DNA from: an uncultured Bacteroides sp. | Lineage (GTDB): Bacteria > Bacteroidota > Bacteroidia > Bacteroidales > Bacteroidaceae | Assembly (NCBI GenBank): GCA_944322285.1 | Contig: CALUOR010000011.1 | Location: 21,263 to 85,262, forward strand | Reading direction: 5' to 3' | Length of the DNA stretch: 64,000 nucleotides | Shown: in pieces, positions 1 to 8,091 of the stretch | Layout: every line of letters begins with the position of its first letter | Position numbering within the stretch: the first letter of the stretch is position 1 | The notes under the pieces: generated by a model | What the model saw: only the letters and a program-made list of their open reading frames with translations | Databases searched by the model: none | Told to the model about the DNA's origin: nothing | Translations under genes and position numbers: made by a program

Positions 1-1823
1 TTCATATCCTCTTTGATGAAGATGTCACGGTCGCCGGCTCCGTCCTTGAATATCGTCATACGTCCGCCGTTCAGATTAAGTTCGTCTATGTTTGCCCAGA
101 TAGAACGCGGCTCGTCCGTGCCGTTGATGCCTGCTACGTACCACACATCGCCTTTGCGGCGGGCAAGGACGACTTCCTCGCCGGGATAGCCTCCGAGCAG
201 CTTCGTGTCGTCCCACGTTGTGGGCAGGACGGAGAGGAGCCGGCGGACGGCTTCGGGCAGACTGTCGTAGGTGTCGGGGCGGTCGGGCATGTGCTGCAAG
301 GCTGACTCGAAGAGGACGGGCAGGGCCAACTCGTGGGCGTAGGTCGTGATGTGGGGATGCTGCGAGTTGGAGAAGGTGCCGGGCGTGTAGTCCATGGGGC
401 CTACGACGTTGCGGGTGAAGGGCAGCGTGGCGTTGTGGGCGGCGGCGCGGCCAGTCAGTGTGGCGTTGTTGTTATACCATTCGGCACCGTACACGCCTTC
501 CACGGACATCAGGTTGGGATAGGTTCGCTGCCAGCCGCGGGGCAGTGTCGCGCCGTGGAAGTTGACCATCAGCTTGTAGTCGGCGGCGTCTTCCAACAGG
601 TCGATGCAGTAGTTCATCGTCGTCACGCTGTCGCCGCTGAAGAAGTCTATCTTCATGCCGGACACGCCAAGGTCCGTCAGCCACTGGAACTCCTTCAGGC
701 GGTTTTCCTTCTTATTCAGCCTGTACAACGGACCGGGGCCCAGCCATGCCGTGCTGCTGTTGTACCACAGGAGGGACTTGACGCCCCGCTCGGAGGCATA
801 GCGCACGGCGTCTTCCACACGGCCGCCGTTCGCCATCTCGTCCCACTCCCAGTCTATCAGGTTGTAGGGCCAGTTCATGCGGACGGCCAGGTCGATGTAC
901 TCCGTCAGCAGGCGGAAGTCTTTCGTCCCGTGGTTGTGTGCCCAGTAAATCCACGACGCAAGTCCGGGCTTTATCCAACTCGTATCTTCCACCGTCGAAG
1001 GGTCGGAGACGTCGGTCACCAAGGTGCTTTCCACCACGTCTGCCAGCGAGCCGATGATGAGCACGCGCCAGGGGGACTCCCACGTGCCGCGGGCCATCAT
1101 CCGGTCATCGGCCAGACGGACTTGGTATTGGTCGCGGTCTATACCATTATATAATAGGGAACCGCAGTGGTCGCGGCGGATGTTCGCCTCGGTGATGAGG
1201 ACGAAGACGCTGTCGCGCGGTTCCGCCAGGGCGGGATAGCCCCACGTGTCCACCTCCGGCTGATCGGGCAGCGTGCCGTCCGTAGAGAGGGGGTAGAACT
1301 GTTCGTAGCCGATGTCATACTTCTGTATCCAACGTTTGGTGCCGCGAGGCAAGGTGTAGGCGGTGTGCTCGCGGGTGACGCGCTCCGCCACACTGTCCGT
1401 TTGGAAGCCGTACTTGAAGGCGATGCCGTCGTCGTAGGCTCGGAGCGTGACGTCGAGCGTCTGCCCCTGTTCATTCTTGAAGGTGTAGACGCGCTCGGAG
1501 GCATGGTTGACGCAGTGGCTGCGCTTTCCGGTGAGCATCCGGTAGTCGTCGGTGACGGGCTTGGCTTCGGAAACCGACTTCAGCTTGAGGTTTCCGGCCA
1601 GCTTCCGTGCTTCGGTCTCTATGCCGAAAAGGGTATGCGAAAGCACACGTTCGCCTTTGTAGTCGACGGAGAAAGCGGCTTCGCCATAAGCTCCTTCGGG
1701 AGCCGGCTCAACCGTCACGGTCAACGCTTCGTTGGGTGAAACTATCTGTGTTTGATTCGCCTCACAGGCGTATAAAGCTGCTATGGCCATGAGTGACACA
1801 GCCGTATGGAAGAAGGTTTTCAT
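1..1823 (-). CDS. GH97 glycosidase, retaining type, lipoprotein (3' end outside window)
   Basis: The frame is open from the ATG at 1823 to the left edge, so only the first 607 codons are seen. A lipoprotein signal ends at Cys20 (ALYAC), so the mature enzyme is probably on the periplasmic or outer-membrane side. The middle has typical GH97 blocks (WIYWAHNHG, LIDWEWDEM, VNFHGA, RTYPN, VEGVYGAEW). Asp393 in GMKIDFF and Glu448 in GAEW are 55 residues apart, the same spacing as the nucleophile Asp415 and acid/base Glu470 I recall for the retaining alpha-galactosidase BtGH97b; inverting GH97 enzymes lack that Asp. It starts 16 bases after the Zn-dehydrogenase gene, so it is probably the last visible gene of the L-galactose operon. 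It may release galactosyl residues that feed that pathway; which galactose enantiomer it accepts cannot be read from sequence. Confidence 0.88.
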   Translation of the reverse strand, partial: MKTFFHTAVSLMAIAALYACEANQTQIVSPNEALTVTVEPAPEGAYGEAAFSVDYKGERVLSHTLFGIETEARKLAGNLKLKSVSEAKPVTDDYRMLTGKRSHCVNHASERVYTFKNEQGQTLDVTLRAYDDGIAFKYGFQTDSVAERVTREHTAYTLPRGTKRWIQKYDIGYEQFYPLSTDGTLPDQPEVDTWGYPALAEPRDSVFVLITEANIRRDHCGSLLYNGIDRDQYQVRLADDRMMARGTWESPWRVLIIGSLADVVESTLVTDVSDPSTVEDTSWIKPGLASWIYWAHNHGTKDFRLLTEYIDLAVRMNWPYNLIDWEWDEMANGGRVEDAVRYASERGVKSLLWYNSSTAWLGPGPLYRLNKKENRLKEFQWLTDLGVSGMKIDFFSGDSVTTMNYCIDLLEDAADYKLMVNFHGATLPRGWQRTYPNLMSVEGVYGAEWYNNNATLTGRAAAHNATLPFTRNVVGPMDYTPGTFSNSQHPHITTYAHELALPVLFESALQHMPDRPDTYDSLPEAVRRLLSVLPTTWDDTKLLGGYPGEEVVLARRKGDVWYVAGINGTDEPRSIWANIDELNLNGGRMTIFKDGAGDRDIFIKEDM

Positions 1824-1839
1824 ACCGATAAACGTCTAT

Positions 1840-2856
1840 TTACATCTTTACTAATATACGGAATACCTTGCCGGGATGGGCCGCCCACTGCTCCATGACT
1901 GCTTGGGCTTCCTCCGGTGTGGCGATGGCGGACACGAGCCGGTCCACCGGACAGTTTCCACTGTGCATGTAGTGGATGACGGCACGGAAGTCGGCGGGCA
2001 AGGCGTTTCGGGAGCCACGGATGTCCAGTTCCTTCTGCACAAACAGTTTGGTCTGGAAGGAAACGTCGCTCTTGGCGTAGCCGATGCACACTACACGGCC
2101 GGTGAAGCCGACTATATCTACCGCCGTCACGTAGGTGGCGGGGCTTCCGACGGCTTCTATCACGACATCGGCGCCCAGTCCGTCCGTCAGTTGACGCACC
2201 CGCCCGCGTACGTCTTCGGTCTGCGAGTTGATGCCATACGCGGCACCCATCCGCCGGGCCAGTTCCAACTTCTCATCGTCAATGTCAACGGCTATGACCG
2301 TAGCTCCACGCAGGGAGGCACGCACCACGGCGCCCATGCCTACCATGCCGCAACCGATAACCACGACAACGTCATTATCAATCACTTGCCCTCGTGATAC
2401 GGCATGAAAACCGACGCTCATAGGCTCAATCAACGCCGCGTCGCGTGGAGAGATGTCACCCGTGGGGATAATCTTGCTCCAAGGCAATACGGCGTACTCG
2501 CACATGACACCGTTGCGCTGCACGCCAAGCGTCTCGTTGTGCTCGCAGGCGTTGACACGTCCGTTGCGGCACGAGGCGCAGTGTCCGCAGTTGGTATAGG
2601 GGTTTACGGTTACGTTCATGCCCGGTTTCAGTGTGTCGGGCACGCCGTCGCCAACGGCTTCAATCACCGCTCCCACTTCGTGACCGGGGATGACAGGCAG
2701 CTTCACCATGGGGTTACGGCCCAAGTATGTGTTGAGGTCCGACCCGCAGAAGCCCACGTAGGCTATCTTTACCATCACTTCGCCGGCATGTAACTCCGGA
2801 CGTTCTATTTCTACGACCTTCATCTCGGAAGGCGCTGTAATTTGAACTGCTTTCAT
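1840..2856 (-). CDS. Zn-dependent L-galactonate 5-dehydrogenase-like oxidoreductase
   Basis: This is a medium-chain alcohol dehydrogenase of 338 residues. The catalytic zinc site is visible as Cys37 in GFCGSD and His59-Glu60 in GHE. The structural zinc is held by Cys90, Cys93, Cys96 and Cys104, and the NAD-binding fold shows VIGCGMVGMGAV. The open frame extends 24 codons upstream into the MFS gene, but the ATG at 2856 begins the conserved MKAVQI start and lies 2 bases after the MFS stop. The neighbours match the Bacteroides vulgatus L-galactose operon, where this enzyme (Bvu0222) oxidises L-galactonate to D-tagaturonate. That assignment is by gene order and family. Threonine- or sorbitol-dehydrogenase-like activity is the alternative. 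Confidence 0.85.
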   Translation of the reverse strand: MKAVQITAPSEMKVVEIERPELHAGEVMVKIAYVGFCGSDLNTYLGRNPMVKLPVIPGHEVGAVIEAVGDGVPDTLKPGMNVTVNPYTNCGHCASCRNGRVNACEHNETLGVQRNGVMCEYAVLPWSKIIPTGDISPRDAALIEPMSVGFHAVSRGQVIDNDVVVVIGCGMVGMGAVVRASLRGATVIAVDIDDEKLELARRMGAAYGINSQTEDVRGRVRQLTDGLGADVVIEAVGSPATYVTAVDIVGFTGRVVCIGYAKSDVSFQTKLFVQKELDIRGSRNALPADFRAVIHYMHSGNCPVDRLVSAIATPEEAQAVMEQWAAHPGKVFRILVKM

Positions 2857-2858
2857 AC

Positions 2859-4136
2859 TTATTTCTTTAAATGATAATCCTTTACTATATATCCCTTCCA
2901 CCCATAGTAAGCGCAGAAGAGGAAGCACACCATGGGCACTACGTAAGCCACCTGATAGAGATGCTCGTTGACGTGCATGAGGTAGGCCGTAAACTGCGGC
3001 AGACAGGCATTACCCACGATGGCCATCACCAGGAAGGCGGAGCCGCTTTTGGTCTGCTCCCCAAGGTCGCGCAGGGCAAGGGAGAATTGCGTGGGGTACA
3101 TGATGCTCATGAAGAAGGATATACCCAGCATGGCATACAAGCCTACTTCCCCTCCGAACGCCACCACGACAACACAAAGCACGACGTTAATCAGCGCATA
3201 CACCAGCAGCATGTCCTGCGGACGGAACTTCACCATCAGTCCGGTGCCAATCCAACGTCCCAAGAGGAACATCAGCATGTAGAGGCCGAAGTAGGTAGTG
3301 GCAGTGTCTTCCGGCAGCCCCGCATACGTGCAACAATACACCAAGAAGAGGCTGTTGATGGCCGTCTGCCCGCCGTTGTAGAAGAACTGGGCGATGACAC
3401 CCCAACGCAGGTGGCTGTGCCGCAGCACGCTGAAGTCTATCAGCTTCTCGCCAGCCCTGCTCTTCTGCCCCTCGTCGCCTATCTTCGGCAGCTTGGAGAA
3501 GACGATAACCACGGCTATAAGCACCAAGAGCAATGCCAATGCCATGTAAGGCAGCTTCATGGCATCCGTCTCCATTTGGATGTATGCCTCCCAGCCGCCG
3601 GGATAGTCGGCCGGAAGCGTCTCCCTCGTGTAGGAAGAGCCGCTCAATATCAGCTTGCTCAGAAACATGGCGGCAATGAACGCGCCCAGTCCGTTGAAGG
3701 ATTGAGCAAGGTTCAGCCGTCGGGGTGCCGTCGCGGGGTCGCCCAATGCCGTCACGTACGGATTGGCGGCTGTCTCCAGGAAGCACATGCCCGTAGCGAT
3801 GATGAAGAAGATACACAAGTAGGCCCAGTATTCCTTGATGATGGCCGCAGGAAAGAAGAGCAATCCGCCAACAGCAGCCAACAGCAGCCCGAAGACGATG
3901 CCCGCCCTGTAGCTGTATCGCTTCATGAACATGGCGATGGGAATCGGGAAGATGAAGTAGGCCAGCCAGTAGGCCGACTCGGTGAAGGATGCCTCGAATG
4001 TATTCAGCTCGCACGTCTTCATCAGTTGGCGTATCATCGTGGGCAACAGGTTGCTGCTGATGGCCCACAAGAAGAACAGGCTGAAGACCAGTGCCAGAGG
4101 CAATGCATATTTATTGTTTTTCATGTCACTAACCAT
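2859..4136 (-). CDS. FucP-type MFS sugar:H+ symporter (probable L-galactose permease)
   Basis: A major facilitator protein of 425 residues with about 12 hydrophobic segments. It resembles the fucose permease family, for example in the MCFLETAANPYVTALG and RRLNLAQSFNGLGA blocks. It should carry the free sugar across the inner membrane for the enzymes on both sides of it in the operon. The start could be 4136 (MVSDMKNN) or 4124 (MKNN). The lactonase stop is 3 bases upstream of 4136, so translation is probably coupled. L-fucose and L-galactose differ only at C6, so a fucose-permease fold fits L-galactose. L-fucose itself cannot be excluded as substrate. Confidence 0.85.
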   Translation of the reverse strand: MVSDMKNNKYALPLALVFSLFFLWAISSNLLPTMIRQLMKTCELNTFEASFTESAYWLAYFIFPIPIAMFMKRYSYRAGIVFGLLLAAVGGLLFFPAAIIKEYWAYLCIFFIIATGMCFLETAANPYVTALGDPATAPRRLNLAQSFNGLGAFIAAMFLSKLILSGSSYTRETLPADYPGGWEAYIQMETDAMKLPYMALALLLVLIAVVIVFSKLPKIGDEGQKSRAGEKLIDFSVLRHSHLRWGVIAQFFYNGGQTAINSLFLVYCCTYAGLPEDTATTYFGLYMLMFLLGRWIGTGLMVKFRPQDMLLVYALINVVLCVVVVAFGGEVGLYAMLGISFFMSIMYPTQFSLALRDLGEQTKSGSAFLVMAIVGNACLPQFTAYLMHVNEHLYQVAYVVPMVCFLFCAYYGWKGYIVKDYHLKK

Positions 4137-4139
4137 ACT

Positions 4140-5063
4140 CTATTCAGACATATTCTTTATATAAGGCAAATCGGGCAAGGCGCCGAAACCGTAGAAGCCA
4201 CGTGCGTTCTCGCCTAAGAAAAGGCGTTTTTCCTCCTCCCGTAGCTCCGTTGACTTGGTGATGAAATCGTAGGACATGCGGTACGTAATGGCGGTGATGG
4301 TCCTCGGATAGTCCGAGCCCCACATCAGCTTGTCCCAGCCCACTAAGTCGGCGGCTTCGCGGATAGCGCGTATGGCTCCACGGAAAGGGTAAAACTCATC
4401 GTTGAACAGCCACGTGATGCCGCCCGACTCAATGCGTACGTTCGGATGACGCGCCAGCTTGATTTGCTCTGTCCAATCTTTCGCGGTGACCATGCCAAAG
4501 TGCCCGATAGCCACTTTCAATGCGGGACATTCCCGAATGACTTCCTCTACCTCGCCTGTCTGAACGGTTCCTTCTTCTAAGCAAAGTGAAAGTATCACAC
4601 CGTTTCGCTCCATCAGCTTGAACATCCGCATCATCTCGTCTCCGTTCAGCCTCACCCGTCCTTCCTTCAGACGCAGGCGATGACCCGGTATCGCAATGCC
4701 CTTGAAGCCCCGGTCAATCAGTCCGCGTGCCTCCTCCAGGAAACCCGGCTTGCGGAACTCACACAAACCGCATACGAAGAAGCGGTCGGGATAGCGTTTG
4801 GCGACTTCTTCCAAATAATCATTCTGAGGACCATCGATAAATTCCTGCGTGATGACCGCCGCGCCCACCTGCGCATAATCCATATTAGATAAGAATACCT
4901 CGGCGCTGTTCACTCCGTCTATCAGGAAGGGAGGCAGCATCTGCCTCACCTCCCCCATGAACAATGAGCGGCCGTTCTCTAACGTACGGATGGGCAGACC
5001 GTCCACCACAGTGTCCTGCCTCCGCCACAAATGGGCGTGTGCGTCTATGATTGTATATGTCAT
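4140..5063 (-). CDS. Amidohydrolase-family L-galactono-lactonase-like enzyme
   Basis: This 307-residue protein belongs to the amidohydrolase 2 group (COG3618 type). Visible metal-site motifs are His9-x-His11 (DAHAHLW), a later IGHFG histidine and the Asp in LMWGSDYPR. This group contains sugar lactonases. Lying between an L-galactose dehydrogenase-like reductase and an aldonate dehydrogenase, it is best read as the lactonase (Bvu0220 type) that opens L-galactono-1,5-lactone to L-galactonate in the cytoplasm. The gap to the upstream reductase gene is 18 bases. L-fuconolactonase is the main alternative. Confidence 0.85.
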   Translation of the reverse strand: MTYTIIDAHAHLWRRQDTVVDGLPIRTLENGRSLFMGEVRQMLPPFLIDGVNSAEVFLSNMDYAQVGAAVITQEFIDGPQNDYLEEVAKRYPDRFFVCGLCEFRKPGFLEEARGLIDRGFKGIAIPGHRLRLKEGRVRLNGDEMMRMFKLMERNGVILSLCLEEGTVQTGEVEEVIRECPALKVAIGHFGMVTAKDWTEQIKLARHPNVRIESGGITWLFNDEFYPFRGAIRAIREAADLVGWDKLMWGSDYPRTITAITYRMSYDFITKSTELREEEKRLFLGENARGFYGFGALPDLPYIKNMSE

Positions 5064-5081
5064 AAACTTCCCTCCTTCCGA

Positions 5082-6014
5082 TTAAGTATTCGCCCAACTT
5101 ACGCGCATCTGGTCGCCGATGATGGCCTGCACTTCCTTCACCAACGCTTCGTCCATCGGCTCCTCGATGTAGGCGATGTTCTTGCGCACGTTTTGCGGAT
5201 TGGTGGTGCTGAAAAGGGTCGTGGCTATACGCGGGTTGCTCACGGCATACTGCATGGCCAGCTTCTCAATCGGGTAATTCTTCGCCTTGCAATGCTCCAT
5301 GGCTTTGCGGCAAGCCTCCACCAATGGTTTCGGAGCCGGATGCCAGTCGGGCACGCCCCGTTCGGTCAGCAAGCCCATCGACAGGGGCGAAGCGTTGATG
5401 ATGCCGATGCCTTTCTCTTCGAAATAATCTAAGAAGTCCGCCAACTTGTCGTCGCACAGGCAATAGTGGCAGAAGTTGAGCACACTCTCCACGGTGCCCG
5501 CGGGCGAATGGTCGATGACCCATTGCAGGTTCTCTAACTGGAGGTCGGTGATGCCCACGTGGCTAACGATGCCCTTCTCGCGCAACTCCACCAACGCCGG
5601 CAGGGTCTCGCCTACCACCTGATGAAGGTCGGCAAACTCGATGTCGTGTACATTTATCAGGTCGATGTGGTCGATGTGGAGGCGCTCCATGCTCTCATAC
5701 ACACTCTCCGTGGCACGCTTGCCGGAGTAATCCCAGGTGTTCTTGCCGTCCTTGCCATAGCGTCCCACCTTCGTGGAGAGGAAATATTTCTCCCGTGGGA
5801 TGTCTTTCAGCGCCTTGCCTAATACGGTCTCCGCTTTGTAATGGCCGTAGTAGGGCGACACGTCGATGAAGTTGATACCCGCCTCGATGGCTGTAAACAC
5901 GGCTTCAATGCCTTCTTTCTCTTTCAGGTCGTGGAAGACTCCTCCCAAGGAGGAAGCGCCGAAGCTGAGCGCCGACACCTTCATGCCTGTCTTTCCGATT
6001 TCATGGTACTGCAT
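5082..6014 (-). CDS. Aldo/keto reductase, L-galactose dehydrogenase type
   Basis: This 310-residue aldo/keto reductase has the full catalytic tetrad: Asp51, Tyr56, Lys82 and His123. The surrounding blocks (SFGASSLGGVF, FCHYCL, GIGIINASPLSMGLLTE) closely resemble plant L-galactose dehydrogenase as I remember it. It would oxidise L-galactose at C1 to the lactone, the first step of the pathway (Bvu0219 in B. vulgatus). The open frame runs 40 codons further upstream, but the ATG at 6014 starts the conserved MQYHEIGKTG and the -7 box at 6062-6069 lies inside that extension. It is the first gene of the operon. L-fucose dehydrogenase activity is possible because both sugars share the same ring stereochemistry. 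Confidence 0.88.
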   Translation of the reverse strand: MQYHEIGKTGMKVSALSFGASSLGGVFHDLKEKEGIEAVFTAIEAGINFIDVSPYYGHYKAETVLGKALKDIPREKYFLSTKVGRYGKDGKNTWDYSGKRATESVYESMERLHIDHIDLINVHDIEFADLHQVVGETLPALVELREKGIVSHVGITDLQLENLQWVIDHSPAGTVESVLNFCHYCLCDDKLADFLDYFEEKGIGIINASPLSMGLLTERGVPDWHPAPKPLVEACRKAMEHCKAKNYPIEKLAMQYAVSNPRIATTLFSTTNPQNVRKNIAYIEEPMDEALVKEVQAIIGDQMRVSWANT

Positions 6015-6061
6015 ACGCTTATTGTTTTTTAAATGATAAGTGATTAAGTTTTTTACGCAAG

Positions 6062-6069
6062 CAAAGGTA
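6062..6069 (-). promoter_or_regulatory. Promoter -7 box of the L-galactose operon
   Basis: TACCTTTG on the minus strand matches the Bacteroides -7 consensus TAnnTTTG exactly and lies 47 bases upstream of the reductase ATG at 6014. I see no clear TTTG -33 element. Transcription would start near 6056. Confidence 0.65.
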
Positions 6070-6113
6070 AATAGAGACTTTGTTGCCTGTATATCCATAG
6101 GGGCAGAAAAAGC

Positions 6114-6143
6114 ACGTAACGGTTTACGTAACAAATTTTACGT
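6114..6143. promoter_or_regulatory. Palindromic operator, probable LacI-family binding site
   Basis: Two overlapping inverted repeats are built from ACGTAA half-sites: ACGTAACGGTTTACGT at 6114-6129 and ACGTAACAAATTTTACGT at 6126-6143, sharing the central TTACGTAA. It lies between the divergent L-galactose operon and the LacI-type gene. It is upstream of the predicted -33 region of both genes rather than over the -7 boxes, so it could serve activation, looping or repression. Confidence 0.55.
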
Positions 6144-6174
6144 TCCTGCGTATGATTATTACAGGAAAAAACCT

Positions 6175-6182
6175 TTTCTTTG
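6175..6182 (+). promoter_or_regulatory. Candidate -7 box of the LacI-family gene
   Basis: TTTCTTTG differs from TAnnTTTG at one position and lies 29 bases before the ATG at 6212. It argues against the earlier in-frame ATG at 6152. No convincing -33 box was seen. Confidence 0.4.
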
Positions 6183-6211
6183 CATTCGAATTCCATCTAA
6201 TTGAACGTACC

Positions 6212-7243
6212 ATGACCGACTCCAAACATATTTCCCTGAAAGACTTGGCCCAAGCCTTAGGCGTCTCAGTGCCTACCGTGTCGCGCGCCTTAAAGGACAG
6301 CCCGGAGATTAGCCAAGAGATGCGTGCCAAGGTTAAGCGCTTAGCCAAGGAGATGAACTACCGTCCCAATCCCTTTGCCATGAGCCTGCGCAAGAATACG
6401 CCACGCATCATCGGAGTCATCGTGCCCGACCTCGTGACCCATTTCTTCTCGTCCATCCTGAGCGGCATTGAAGATACCGCCGTGGCTAACGGATATTTTG
6501 TCATCATCACCACCTCGCACGAAAGCTACGAGCATGAAAAGCGCAACATCGAAAATCTGGTGAACATGCGTGTGGAGGGCATCATTGCCTGCGTCTCGCA
6601 AGAGACGACGGACTATAGCCATTGGGCGGCTCTGTCGGACATCAACATGCCGCTCATCCTCTTCGACCGTGTATGCCTGACGGAACGTTTCTCTACGGTG
6701 ATAGCCGATGGAGCCGAATCCGCCCAGGCGGCTACCCAACACCTGCTGGACACGGGCAGCAAGCGTGTGGCGTTCATAGGCGGAGCCAACCACTTGGACA
6801 TCGTGAAGCGGCGTAAGCATGGTTATCTGGAAGCCTTACGTGCCAACGGCATCCCCATCGAAAAGGAATTGGTCGTATGCCGCAAGATAGATTATGAGGA
6901 GGGCAAACGGGCCACGGAGTCCTTACTCGCCCTTCCCAATCCGCCCGACGCCATCCTCGCCATGAACGACACCTTGGCTTTTGCCGCCATGGAGGTCATC
7001 AAGAGCCATGGCCTGCGCATCCCGCAGGACATCGCCCTCATAGGCTATACGGACGAAAAGCATGCCAACTACGTAGAACCCAAACTCTCCGCCGTATGCC
7101 ATCAGACTTACCTCATGGGGCAAACCGCCTGCCGGCTTCTCATCGACCGCCTGCGGGGAGACCGCACCGTGCGTCAGGTGGTGATACCTACGTCCCTACA
7201 AATCCGAGAAAGCAGTGTGAAATGTATGAGGGGTATTCACTGA
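6212..7243 (+). CDS. LacI/GalR-family transcription regulator
   Basis: A 343-residue regulator. The N-terminus has a LacI-type helix-turn-helix and hinge (ISLKDLAQALGVSVPTVSRA, then NYRPNPFAMSLR), followed by a periplasmic-binding-protein-like effector domain starting at TPRIIGVIVPD. The frame opens at 6152, but the ATG at 6212 starts just before the DNA-binding domain and follows the candidate -7 box. It is divergent from the L-galactose operon with the ACGTAA palindromes between them. It is therefore the likely regulator of that operon, probably sensing a pathway sugar or intermediate. The effector is unknown. Confidence 0.9.
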   Translation: MTDSKHISLKDLAQALGVSVPTVSRALKDSPEISQEMRAKVKRLAKEMNYRPNPFAMSLRKNTPRIIGVIVPDLVTHFFSSILSGIEDTAVANGYFVIITTSHESYEHEKRNIENLVNMRVEGIIACVSQETTDYSHWAALSDINMPLILFDRVCLTERFSTVIADGAESAQAATQHLLDTGSKRVAFIGGANHLDIVKRRKHGYLEALRANGIPIEKELVVCRKIDYEEGKRATESLLALPNPPDAILAMNDTLAFAAMEVIKSHGLRIPQDIALIGYTDEKHANYVEPKLSAVCHQTYLMGQTACRLLIDRLRGDRTVRQVVIPTSLQIRESSVKCMRGIH

Positions 7244-7272
7244 ATTATCCTCTATGAAAAATCTGATGCTCT

Positions 7273-7314
7273 TTAGAATGACCATTCTGACAGGCATCAA
7301 ATTGGTCATTCTAA
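7273..7314. repeat. Perfect 12-bp inverted repeat
   Basis: TTAGAATGACCA at 7273-7284 is exactly complementary to TGGTCATTCTAA at 7303-7314, with an 18-base spacer. It sits between the converging LacI gene and the end of the zinc-ribbon operon. No T-tract follows on either strand, so a classic terminator is not supported. A related half-site, TTGGTCATTCTAAT, occurs near 46161. Confidence 0.6.
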
Positions 7315-7399
7315 TGGTACTACATTGAGCGTTTTAATGGGGTATATCTATTACGTCTTATTTTCCTTAATGACCTACTTTCCCATAAAAACGCTTATG

Positions 7400-7510
7400 T
7401 TACTGAGGAACAGCTCTTTTTTTGCCGATGAAGTATATCTCTTCACGGATGGTAGAGTTCTTCTTGCTTTGAATACTTTTTGAAGTAAAGGCTTGCTCTA
7501 TTACTTTCAT
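7400..7510 (-). CDS. Possible small protein or gene remnant (36 aa)
   Basis: A 36-codon frame begins with an ATG that overlaps the TGA of the upstream lipoprotein gene as ATGA, a classic coupling arrangement. The product starts MKVIEQAFTSKSIQSKK and is basic, with no signal peptide or recognisable domain. It may be a real last gene of the operon, or the surviving start of a longer gene cut off by rearrangement. I do not recognise it. Confidence 0.3.
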   Translation of the reverse strand: MKVIEQAFTSKSIQSKKNSTIREEIYFIGKKRAVPQ

Positions 7511-8052
7511 TCGTTTATATGCTTTATAAACAAATCTTTTAGAAGAACATTGTCCACGGCGTTTCCTGTTCCTTTTATCTCATCGCTTAGCATACGTATG
7601 TAGGTATCGGGATTGATTTCCATAACAATATAGTTCACATATTGTCCGGTCGCTTCCTCATTTGCCCATTGGTCGCAAACGATTCTAGCACCTTTAATGA
7701 TTTTATTACTCGTCGTTACAGTTTTTTGCAGCAAAAGTTCTTTTGATGCGGCTTGTTTTCCCTCTGACAATATAGTGCCATATTCTTCAACCATTGAACC
7801 TACTGTTTTTTCCAACATACTGGCCAAATCTGAATAAGCCATAGTCATTGCTTTCTTTCTTGCAGTTGTTTCAGAATCAGAACGTCCCATAGCCCAAACT
7901 CTCAAAAGTGTATCCGACTTTACTAAATCAGAACATGGCTGAATATAGGTGTCTATAGGCGATTTTTTTATAGTTTTCTTTGTCGATTTGCATGATGTGG
8001 CTAATAAAAAAATAGCAAAGAACGAAGTCAAATAAAAAATATAAGGTTTCAT
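7507..8052 (-). CDS. LPP20-like lipoprotein
   Basis: A 181-residue lipoprotein whose signal peptide ends in LLATSCKS, so it is probably anchored in a membrane facing the periplasm. The body (residues about 45-150) has the pattern of LPP20/LpoB-type envelope proteins: a WAMGRSDSETTARKKAM-like stretch, then a helix and a YIVMEINPDTY strand. It lies 39 bases after the larger LPP20-like gene and is the last sizeable gene of the operon. Its role is unknown; a partner of the neighbouring LpoB-like proteins is an inference from context. Confidence 0.7.
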   Translation of the reverse strand: MKPYIFYLTSFFAIFLLATSCKSTKKTIKKSPIDTYIQPCSDLVKSDTLLRVWAMGRSDSETTARKKAMTMAYSDLASMLEKTVGSMVEEYGTILSEGKQAASKELLLQKTVTTSNKIIKGARIVCDQWANEEATGQYVNYIVMEINPDTYIRMLSDEIKGTGNAVDNVLLKDLFIKHINE

Positions 8053-8091
8053 GATGTTTAATATAATTGGTTAATAGGAAAATAGACTAAA

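Noticed and set aside
2871-4217. A 448-codon plus-strand frame opposite the MFS gene
   Set aside because: The translation is rich in His, Gln and Arg with no family resemblance, while the minus strand encodes a clear 12-helix transporter.
7513-7530. TTATATGCTTTATAA near-palindrome at the end of the zinc-ribbon operon
   Set aside because: It lies within the coding end of the lipoprotein gene and is AT-rich; it is not convincing as a site.
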